DNA of 64,000 nt from Zantedeschia hybrid cultivar (taxonomy: Eukaryota; Streptophyta; Magnoliopsida; Alismatales; Araceae), in assembly GCA_030544215.1 (NCBI GenBank), contig JARZZO010000016.1:39392001-39456000 (forward strand), written 5' to 3'. Numbering within the stretch: the first letter of the stretch is position 1; every line of letters starts with the position of its first letter. The position numbers were made by a program, and so were the translations under genes. Below, in pieces: positions 1 to 8,093 of this stretch. The notes under the pieces are model-generated. The model searched no databases. It was not told where the DNA came from and was given only the letters and a program-made list of their open reading frames with translations.

Positions 1-117
1 CCGGCAGCCCGCTGGTCATCATGGCGAAGGACGGGACACGCGTCGCGCATCCGAGCAGGGCGGATCCGAAGGGAGGGGAGATCTCGGCCGTCGGTCCGGT
101 GCGGCAAGGCCTTCAAA

Positions 118-130
118 CTTCCTTACAAAT
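118..130 (+). promoter_or_regulatory. Decayed TATA region of accessory gene copy A
   Basis: TTACAAATAG here aligns with the perfect TATAAATA of the Tat-D copy (7820-7827). The region before it (1-117) matches Tat-D 7690-7815, including a degenerate G-box (CACGCG near 37-42 where Tat-D has CACGTG). The promoter appears to be decaying together with the coding region. Confidence 0.5.
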
Positions 131-395
131 AGGAACCCCTCTCCCCAGGGCACTGTTCCGCTTTCTCCTTCCCTTGCGCCTGTGCTTTTCTGCGAGCGTC
201 TTCTCCAAGCATTCCTGCTTCTCCGGTAAAGAGCGAGCCATCGAGGGTGTTTGAGGGCACCCTGTCCGTCGTCGGGAAGCTCTTTGTTGCCTGGAGTTGT
301 CGCCGGGGAGCTTTCTGTTGTTCGAGAGGCCGTTGGCGGTTGAGGAGACCTTGTTTGAGGGTAAGCCTCAATTCTCCTTCTCCGCTCCGTGATTC

Positions 396-2876
396 ATGTC
401 CAGTAGCTCCCCTTCGGCTGAGAGTAGCTCTTCGGCCGAAGGTTATTCTTCTTGCTCTTCATCCCGGCCTCCCGAGTCTTCCTTGTCATCTCCCTTTTCT
501 TCCAATTCGCTTGCTTCCGTTATGGCGGATGAGGCCGAGGTGTCTCAGGCTGAAGAAGCCGAGGAGGTTCCGGCTATAGCCCAGGCTTCTACTTCCGGCC
601 GACGCCGGGCCGAGAATGTTTCCGATGCGATCTGTATTCTTACTGAAGAGGGCGTCAAGACCATTGCTTCCTACTATCAGCTTCCAGCTTGGATGATTCC
701 TTATCGGCCCGGGAAGAACACCAGGGCTAACTCCGTCCGACCGGGCTGCTTTTCTATCTATGAGCAGAGCTTCCGGGCGGGCTTTCGTCTTCCCCTTCCT
801 TCCTTTGTTATCAATCTTCTGAGTTTCTACGGATTGGCCCCGTCCCAATTCTTCCCGAATTCTTGGCGGACAGTCCACGCCTTCTTGGCTGTGAATGCTT
901 ATATTGACGCTGTCCCTTCGGAAAACATCTTCCGCTATCTCTTCAAGATACAACTGCAGGGGAAATCTGATTGGTACTGCTTCGTCCCCCACTTCGGCCG
1001 GGGTATCTTCTCTGGGAAGCCTTCGTCCATTCACCATTGGAAGAAGAGCTTCCTCTTTGTTTCTCTTCCGGAGAAGGAGAAGAGCGTGTGGCCATTCCCT
1101 ACTGAATGGGCACCTCTGGCCGAAGGCCTCTCCGATCCGCCTTCCCTTAATCCCGATCAGCTCAACATCGTGCACCTCCTGGAAGCCGAGGCTCCGTATG
1201 ACATTGCGGAGCTTTTCGAGGATGAGGAGGGGCTCGTACAGACGGGGGCTTGGCTAGATCCGACGAAATCTCCTCCTCGAGTCTCTCCCTACCTTCCTCC
1301 CGAGGATATTCCGGGGGAGGCCGAGGGAGATGCTGAGTTTGAGTCTCCGGCCGAAGCTCTTCCGACCGAAGAGGGCGCTGATACTTCGGCCGAGGGTAAG
1401 TCGGTCTTGAGTCGAGGAAAGTTGCGTATTGTAAGTTGCTGACTCCTTTTTCTGTCTGCAGAGATGTCTGGGCTTCGGGGATTGCTCGGCCGACTCGCCA
1501 AGTAGCCTGGTCAATCTCAACCATCCCAGCCGCAGGCGGCGGGAGAAGGGGAGGCTGAAGGAGCTGCGGCCCCGAGCGCTAGGGACACAAGGTAGACGGC
1601 GGCTTCGGTCGAAGGCCGTGCTGCCGCTGCCGCTCTTGAAAGAGAGAAGCAGAAGGGAAAGTCGGTCGTCCGAGGGAGCGGCCGACCAGCGAAGCGGAGC
1701 CGTGCAGATGATCCTAGCGAGAAAGAATCCGCCCTGGCAGCCAAGAGGCCGGTGGCTGCCCGAGGGGCCCCTCTCTCGTCGCCTCCCGAACCACCGAGGG
1801 GCGACTCCCCTCCGGCCACGGCGGCCGGCACAGAGGACCTCTCTTTCCCCTTCGGGGCGGCCAGGACGCACATGTCCCGTGAATACGGGCATGAGCCCTG
1901 GGTCCCGGATTTGGAGATCTTCGCGGACGAGAGCCTGGAGGACTCTCGGACATGCCTGCGCTTGATCCGCGGCTTGACCCTCCCGATAGTCGAGGACGAG
2001 ATGAGAGAGCTGTCTTCAGAGGGCTTATCTATGTAGTGCGTCCGATACGCCGTCCAGGTAGAAAACTTCTTTATTTGTCTTGGTTTAGAATTTTCCTTAG
2101 CTCTTTTGCACTTGCTCAATTTTTCTTGCCTTCGGCTGTAGGCCGCGGTCATGTGCGGGGGCCTCGTTCGTCGCCAAGCAGCCATTCAGCAAAAACTCCG
2201 GGACATCGACCAGGCCTCGGATCAGTTGGCTTCGGGCAAAGTAGCCTCAGTGCAGCGTGATCTCGAGGCCAACGTTGATATGCTCCTGAGGGCTAATGCT
2301 CGGATGCGGGCCGAGCTGGGGGAGCAAAAGGAGGTGATCCGCACTACCTCCGAGGCCAAGACGAGGGCCGAGCAGGAGAGGGAGAAGGTCGAGAAGGAAC
2401 TAGAGACGGTCCGGACCGAAAACACAGTTCTTAAGGCCGAGATCCAGGACAAGGCCGAACAGCGGTACACGGAGCGCCGTCGCCACGCCGAGGAGGTCTC
2501 GTCTCTGAAGGCAGATATGGAGGCCAAGGCCGAAGATGCTGCTCGTACAGCTGTGGCAAGCTACAAGGCCGGCCCGGATTTCGCCGAGGAGATAATGGAG
2601 GCTCGACTCGAGGCGGCGTTGTCCGTATTGAGTCTAGGGCTGGCTATCGCCCAAAAGGCGTGCCCGGCCGTAGATCTGACCAGCATCGGTCTTCCGACGG
2701 ACGAGGAAGCCGATGAGCTTCTGGCCTGGTGGAAATAACTTAAGGCCGAAAGAGCTCCGGCTCCGGAGGAAGGCGATGTGGCCGTTCCTGTTGAGGCCGT
2801 TCCGATCGAGGTTTCTCCTTCGGCATCTCCCGATCAGACTCCTGTCGATGTAGACAGCGATGATGCCGAAAGCTAG
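396..2876 (+). pseudogene. Antisense accessory gene of Tat element, copy A (PF04195-like plus coiled coil)
   Basis: Three exons are supported by comparison with the copies at 8284-10512 and 19499-21972: 396-1395, 1462-2057 and 2142-2876, with GT-AG introns of 66 and 84 bp. Joined they total 2331 nt, 777 codons, with no frameshift. Exon 1 carries the domain known as 'putative gypsy type transposon' (PF04195), recognisable by SIYEQSFRAGFRLPLPSF, NLLSFYGLAPSQFFPNSWR and the WYCFVPHFGRGIF stretch. Exon 2 is low-complexity and charged. Exon 3 is a long coiled coil rich in Glu, Lys and Ala, ending in VDSDDAES. Four in-frame stops break it: TAG at 1503, 1593 and 2034 and TAA at 2736. The gene lies on the strand opposite to gag and LTR transcription. 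Its biochemical role is unknown. The ATG at 396 fits the start of copy C. It could be a captured host gene or a long-resident retrotransposon gene. Confidence 0.8.
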
Positions 2877-2985
2877 TACGGGGGCTTGTCTCGGTTTTTG
2901 TGTTTTGCTTTTTGAAATGCTGCGGCCAGGAGTATGGCCGATTTTGTACTTGTTCATATGTATATGAAAAGTATTTTGCTTCTGT

Positions 2986-4287
2986 TCACATTTCTGTGTT
3001 CTGAATGAATGACTGAGTCTGGCTCTTCTTATGGTCGAGGCCCTGTTGCTTCCGATACGGTTCGTACGGCCGAAGCCACTTTTCCGGTACGGCTTCCCGA
3101 TTGATGTATTTGTGGTCCCGAGCTACGAGGTCCTGGAAGGTGGAGGGATGGTGCTTCCCAATAGAGCTGAGAAGCCCTTCGTCCCGGCACCCACTAATTA
3201 CGGCCGAGACCGCAATGGAACTGTCCAGGTTTGGGATTTGGGCAGCTTCGGCCCAGAATTTGGTAAAATATTCTTGGAGGGTCTCGGTCGGTCCTTGCCG
3301 AATGGCTAACAAACTGGCCGAGGTTTTGCACTGCCGGGTAGCATCATAGAACTGGTCGATGAACAACTGGCCCAACTGGACTAAAGAGTGGATAGAATTG
3401 GGGGCCAATGTCTCGAACCAGGTTAAAGCTATTTTTTCAAGAGTGAGGGGGAAGAGACGACAGCGGACTACCTCAGAGACCCCTCGGACAGAGAGGTAAG
3501 TGTTGAACCTCTGGAAGTGGCAGACCGGATCTGTCATTCCATCATAGAGAGGGCCTTTTGGCAGTTTAAAGTTTGGAGGTACCTCGGTGGCTAGAAGCTC
3601 TGGCGAAAATGGAGTTTGCTCCAGAATGGTGCTGGCGAGAGGCACTCCGTACTGCCGAGATACCATCTGCTGTATTTCTTTCCTCATTGCCGTCAACCGC
3701 CGGTCCAGATCCGGGGTAGTTGAAGTAGTGACCGATCGTCCTTCGGTCCTGGCTGGATGAAACTCGGACGAAGCATAGCCTTGCTCCGTTACGGCGTGAG
3801 GGACTCGGGCATGCGGTGCCAAGGGCTCGCTACGTGCCGTCGCGGCCTCGTCAGGGAAGACCTGCGAGGGCGTTGGCCGAAGCCTTGCATCTTGGACGGG
3901 GAAGAATGGAGGAGGCGGTACTTGTTGGGGGAGCTGGCCTAGCAACCCCATGCGCTGGGCGATGGCGGATACATCTTGGACGGGGAAGAATGGAGGAGGC
4001 GGTACTTGTTGGGGAAGCTGGCCCAGCAACCCCATGCGCTGGGCGATGGCGGATACCATGTCTCGCAGGGGCGCCAAAGAAGTAACAGTGGCAGCCAGTG
4101 TTGCCACCTGTTGTTGAAGTTCCTCCATCCGATTGTCTTTGGGAGTGAGGGACTCCGGTATGACAGGAAGGGCAGCACCTTGCGGTGGAACAAATGGGGC
4201 ACCTTCGGAATGAAGCGGTGGTGCTGAAGTCGCCGGTGTCTCTGCCTCGTCTTGCCTGGATCGTCTGGTTACTGGGCGATGAGACAT
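2986..4287 (-). CDS. gag: Gag (capsid) ORF of Tat-A, 433 aa, truncated at C-terminus
   Basis: Encodes the structural protein that packages retroelement RNA into cytoplasmic particles. A retrotransposon gag domain is visible in the second half: FNTYLSVRGVSEVVRCRLFP, LTWFETLAPNSIHSLVQLGQ and FTKFWAEAAQIPN. An FQDLVARDHKYINREA stretch follows and is shared with Tat-B. The N-terminus is Pro/Gln-rich with a short heptad-like segment. An 84-bp tandem duplication (3888-4055) repeats 28 residues beginning VSAIAQRMGL without breaking the frame. The ORF ends at 2986 before any zinc knuckle, whereas Tat-B has one in the next segment, so the nucleic-acid-binding end and all of pol are missing. The ATG at 4287 lies 38 nt downstream of the LTR and just after the primer-binding site, the usual arrangement. 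Confidence 0.85.
   Translation of the reverse strand: MSHRPVTRRSRQDEAETPATSAPPLHSEGAPFVPPQGAALPVIPESLTPKDNRMEELQQQVATLAATVTSLAPLRDMVSAIAQRMGLLGQLPQQVPPPPFFPVQDVSAIAQRMGLLGQLPQQVPPPPFFPVQDARLRPTPSQVFPDEAATARSEPLAPHARVPHAVTEQGYASSEFHPARTEGRSVTTSTTPDLDRRLTAMRKEIQQMVSRQYGVPLASTILEQTPFSPELLATEVPPNFKLPKGPLYDGMTDPVCHFQRFNTYLSVRGVSEVVRCRLFPLTLEKIALTWFETLAPNSIHSLVQLGQLFIDQFYDATRQCKTSASLLAIRQGPTETLQEYFTKFWAEAAQIPNLDSSIAVSAVISGCRDEGLLSSIGKHHPSTFQDLVARDHKYINREAVPEKWLRPYEPYRKQQGLDHKKSQTQSFIQNTEM
3888..4055 (-). repeat. 84-bp tandem duplication inside Tat-A gag
   Basis: Two near-identical 84-bp units starting at 3888 and 3972. The length is a multiple of three, so 28 residues (VSAIAQRMGL... to ...FFPVQD) are repeated in frame. 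Confidence 0.9.
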
Positions 4288-4301
4288 GACTTCTTGTTAG
4301 C

Positions 4302-4325
4302 TTTCCCACAGACGGCGCCTTTTTG
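4302..4325 (-). promoter_or_regulatory. Primer-binding site of Tat-A
   Basis: Immediately inside the LTR, the element's sense strand reads AAAAAGGCGCCGTCTGTGGG. The GGCGCCGT core resembles the tRNA-primer site typical of Tat/Athila-lineage gypsy elements, where minus-strand DNA synthesis starts. The exact tRNA was not determined. Confidence 0.7.
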
Positions 4326-5314
4326 TGATGTAGCTGGATCGGTGAAGGGGACCGACGGGGATCCGGAACGAGGCGAGGGCGGAGACGGGGCCGAGGATCA
4401 GAGGCCGAGTGGTACCCGGGCGAGAGCTCGCCAGGAGAGAAGCCGAGACTCCCTCGGACGAAGCGGACCGGCCGGCGCAGGGCGTAGCTGAGGCTCCTTC
4501 GGGCGAGGCGGACCAGCCTGCGGAAGGCGTGGCCGAGGCTCCTCCGGACGAAGCGGACCAACCTGCGGAAGGCGTGGCCGAGGCTCCTCCGGACGAGGCG
4601 GAGGCAAACCAGCCGTCGAAAGGCGTCGAGACCGGAGGGAGAAGACCCGAGGTCGGCGGCCGAGACCGACTCGGAGAGGTCGGCGAAGATTCAAACCGAA
4701 GCCCTTGCAGAAGGAGGGAAAGAAGAAGAAAAACCAGTCAGTAAGAGTCCCGGGCTTCGGCCCTAAGGAACCCCCTCCGACGGCTAAGTTAGCTTCTGAA
4801 GATGATTTGATTCAGAAGTCAGAGAAGATGAAGTAATAGCTTTAATGCTTTTTGCACTGTAGTCCTTGGGGTCTCGAAGACATACCTTTGGTAATAAATA
4901 GCCGTGTATTTATAGCGGAGGATAGAGGTTGCTTAGTAGTGGCAACCGATATAGCACTATATTTTGGTTTACTGATAAACCGCCATGCGCCTAACCCTCC
5001 CATCGGAGTGGGCTGGATACGGCTATTGGGCCGAAGGGGGTTGGGCCGCTGATGGGCCTGATGCCGCTTAGTGGACTGAAGCCTACTGGGCCGAGGGCTG
5101 CCGGACTGCTAATGGGCCGAAGGCTGTTGGGCTGCTGATGGGCCGAAGGTTGTTGGGCCGCTGACGGGCCGAGGGCCACTGGGCTGCTTACTGGGCCGAG
5201 GGCTGCTAGGCCGCTAATGGGCCGAAGGTTGCCAGTGGGCCTTTTACTGCTGCTGTTGGACTGATGTCAGTGTTGGGCTTGTTTTAATGGGCCGAATCGG
5301 ATTCTGCCTCATAA
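4326..5314 (-). repeat. 5' LTR of Tat-A
   Basis: 989-bp LTR in reverse orientation. Its inner end TGATGTAG matches the LTR ends of Tat-D (6251) and Tat-B (complement of 23763-23770). On the reverse strand a TATAAATA box lies at 4907-4914. The U3 part (about 4990-5300) is a degenerate run of units containing TGGGCC or TGGGCT, shared with the other Tat LTRs. Confidence 0.85.
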
Positions 5315-6250
5315 AGTGCCTAAAGCTTCTTGGAGAGTCTTCCATATTCTAGAGGTAAATCTAGAATCTCTATCGGAGATAATTGACTTGGGAACCCCAT
5401 GCAACTTAATCATGTTGTCTATGTACAACTTGATCAAACTTTCTACTAATTGTAAAATTTTAATTGGCAAGAAATGGGCAGATTTTGTAAATCTATCTAC
5501 AATTACCCGTATGGCATCATGTCCTCGCGTTGTTCGGGGAAGACCCACGATAAAGTCCATAGTGATATGTTCCCATTTCCACTCGGGAATTTCTATCTTT
5601 TGCAGAAGTCTAGAGGGCCTTTCATGTTCTGCCTTAACCTGTTGACAAACTAGGCATTTAGAAACAAAATCAACAATATCTTTCTTCATACTTGGCCACC
5701 AGAAAGTACACTTCATGTCTTGGAACATCCTGGTATTGCCAGGGTGAATGTTGAACTTTGACTTGTGAGCCTCCGTCAAAAGTTCCTTTCTTAATTTTTG
5801 GTCCTCTGGGACATATAATCTAAGATGCCTTGGAAATATACTACCCCACGATCATTTATTTTAAAGCCAGGTTTACCAGTCAGTTCTTGCAACTTAGGAT
5901 CATTTTGTTGAGCTTCAGAAATTCTTTCCATAATGGCAGATTAGATGGATAACTGAGATAGGGAGGCAATAACTTCTTCATTCATCTTCCAATCTCTGAT
6001 CATCATCAACCACTTCCTGTTGAGAGCATCGGCTACAATATTTGCCTTGCCTGGGTGATAGTTCAATTCAAAATCATAATCTTTTAAGATTCTATCAAAC
6101 GCCTTTGTTTAAGATTGAGCTCCTTCTGAGAGAAAATATATTTAAGGCTCTGATGGTCGCTAAAGACTTGAAATTGCACTCCATATAAATAATGCCTCCA
6201 TGTTTTGAGTGCATGAACTACTGCTGCTAATTAAAGATCATGGGTAGTGA
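5315..6250 (-). pseudogene. pol: RNase H to integrase segment of the older chromovirus-like gypsy element
   Basis: Reverse-strand remnant. The open part (5779-5309) shows the integrase zinc-binding end and core: FWWPSMKKDIVDFVSKCLVC, then EWKWEHITMDFIVGLP (first catalytic Asp) and SIISDRDSRFTS (second catalytic Asp). It breaks off after LQEALG, where Tat-A has inserted. From 5780 to 6250 the frame is broken but keeps RNase H and linker similarity, for example a YLYGVQFQVF-type stretch near 6180-6200. The upstream continuation of the same gene lies at 11837-13149, across Tat-D. It is related to the element at 40043-49228, whose integrase aligns well by eye. Confidence 0.85.
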
Positions 6251-7158
6251 TGTAGCCGAAGCTATCACGACCGGATTCCAAGACTAGAATCCGAGAGATC
6301 GATGAAGAAGACAGACGGGGATCCAGACTGAGATGAGGGCGGAATACGGGACGAAGGTTCCGAAATCGAAAGGTACTCGGACGAAGGCCCGTCGAGGGCG
6401 TAGCCGAGACTTCTTCGGCCGAGATGGACCGACCAGCGAAGGGCGATACCGAGACCGAAGGAAGACGACCCGAGGTCGGTGGCTGAGGCCGGCTCGGAGA
6501 GGTCGGCGAAGATTCAAACCGAAGCCCCTGCAAGAAGGAGAACCAGACAATGAGGGTCCCGGGCTTCGGCCCAAGAGAACCCTCTCCGACGGCTAAGTCA
6601 GCTTCTGAAGAAGATTCAATTCAGAAGAGAAAGAAGAAGTAGCTTTAATGCTTTTAGACTGTTGTCCTTGGTCCAGAAGACATACCTTTAGTAATAAATA
6701 GCCGTGTATTTATAACGGAGGATAGAGGTTACTCAACTGTGGCAGCCGATATAGGACTATGTTTTTAGTTTACTGGTAAACCGCCATAGCGCCTAACCCT
6801 CCCACCGGAGTGGGCCGGATACGGCTACTGGGCCGAAGGTTGGGGGCAGCTGTTGGGCCGAATGCCGCTGTTGGGCCGAATGCCGCTAGTGGGCTGAAGC
6901 CAATTGGGCCGAAGGCCGCTAGCTGGGCCGAGGCCTATTGGGCTGAGGGCCGCTTGCTGGACCGTTGCTACCAGGCCGCTTATCGGGCCGAGTGCGGTTG
7001 GGCCGCTAATGAGCCGAGGGCCACCGGGCTGCTGATGGCCGAGGGTTGCTGGGCCAAGGGCCGCCAGTGGGCCTCTATTGTTGAGCTGCTGATAAGCTGT
7101 TGCTGTTGTTGGGCTGTTAATGAGTTGCTAATGGGCTGAATCGGATTATGCCCCATCA
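6251..7158 (-). repeat. 3' LTR of Tat-D
   Basis: 908 bp, starting TGATGTAG and ending CCCCATCA on the + strand. A reverse-strand TATA box lies near 6706-6714. At least 13 TGGGCC/TGGGCT motifs occur between about 6800 and 7140. A polypurine tract, read on the reverse strand as AAGAGTAGGGGGCC, follows at 7160-7176 and matches the tract before the Tat-B 3' LTR. Confidence 0.85.
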
Positions 7159-7480
7159 CATGGCCCCCTACTCTTGTCGTTCTCAATTCCATGAAACGCC
7201 AAGAGTAAAATACGAAGCCCTTACGGAGGTATAACATGATTCGAGCCTTGTCCGAAACTGTTACCATCTGTTTTGAAAACTGGGAGATAAGTCTTCACCT
7301 TGGGTCGGCCGAGTGCTGGCAACAAACAGCTCGTCTTAGGCCGGGACCCTGTCGGGGACACCTTCGTCTCAGGCCGAGACTTGGTGACGAATGCCTTCGT
7401 CCCCAATTGCGAACACAAGGCAAGAGCGGGAAAAACCTTGGGCTTCCCGCCTTCACGGGCACGTCACAACAAACACAGGA
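7159..7480. other. Polypurine tract and upstream non-coding DNA of Tat-D
   Basis: Holds the polypurine tract next to the LTR, then non-coding sequence shared with Tat-B 22600-22850 (LTR-proximal side). I see no gene here. Confidence 0.6.
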
Positions 7481-7827
7481 CACGTGTTGCGCATCTGGCC
7501 GGTCCGCCGAAAGCACAAAAAGATCTCAGCTGTTAACAACGATCACGCGGATCGCGGTCACTTCGGCTCTCTGCCCAAGACTTCACTTGGATCGCCGCCT
7601 CTCCGGCCTTCGACACGAGGATCGGGACACGTGGCGAGCATCCGGACGAACAGCCGAAGGGTCAGGCTGCATCCGGCCGTGATTGCCTCCTCTCGATTCG
7701 GCAGCCCGCTCGTCATCATGGCGAAGGACGGGACACGTGTCGCGCATCCAAGCAGGGCGGAGCTGAGGGGTGGGAAGATCTTGGCTGTTGGTTTAGCACC
7801 GGACCCCCTCAAGTCCTCCTATAAATA
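7481..7827 (+). promoter_or_regulatory. Putative promoter of the antisense accessory gene (three G-boxes and TATA)
   Basis: Three repeats with the core CACGTG lie at 7481-7486, 7628-7633 and 7734-7739, each within a similar context (GGACACGTG followed by GCATC or GCGCATC). A TATAAATA box follows at 7820-7827, about 270 bp before the coding region. CACGTG is the classic plant G-box bound by bZIP and bHLH factors. The Tat-B copy keeps two exact G-boxes and a TATA box in the same order. Promoter activity is inferred, not shown. Confidence 0.6.
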
Positions 7828-8093
7828 TCAACTCCTCCCCCCTGGCTACTGTTCTTTTGCCTTCTCCTTCCTCTACGCCCGTGCATCCCTGCGAGCAGCT
7901 TCCTCGAGCGCCTTTGCTTCTCTAGTAGTGAGCATGCTACTGAGGGTGTTTGAGGACGCCTTGTCCATCACCGGGGAGCTCCTTGTCACCGGGAGTCGTC
8001 ACCGGGAAGTCTTATCGTTGGGGAGGCCTTTGATCGCCGGGGAGATTCTAGTCTGAGGGTAAGCCTCAGCTTTCGCTTTCTCTCTCTTTTGAG

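Larger units (their letters stand above)
1..5314 (-). mobile_element. Tat-A: partial non-autonomous Tat-lineage Ty3/gypsy element
   Basis: Reverse-strand element whose left (3') end lies outside the window. From its 5' end it has an LTR (5314-4326), a primer-binding site, a gag ORF (4287-2986) and then directly the antisense accessory gene (396-2876 on the + strand). No protease, RT, RNase H or integrase is present between gag and the accessory gene, so it could only move with enzymes supplied by a relative such as Tat-B. It interrupts the integrase of an older reverse-strand gypsy element: the integrase frame stops exactly at 5315. The LTR end reads TTATGAGG where relatives have TGATGAGG, a single change. 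The target duplication cannot be tested because the left end is missing. Confidence 0.85.

Noticed and set aside
486..1175. 229-aa reverse-strand ORF
   Set aside because: Shadow of accessory gene exon 1. The same happens opposite copies D and C. No independent domain.
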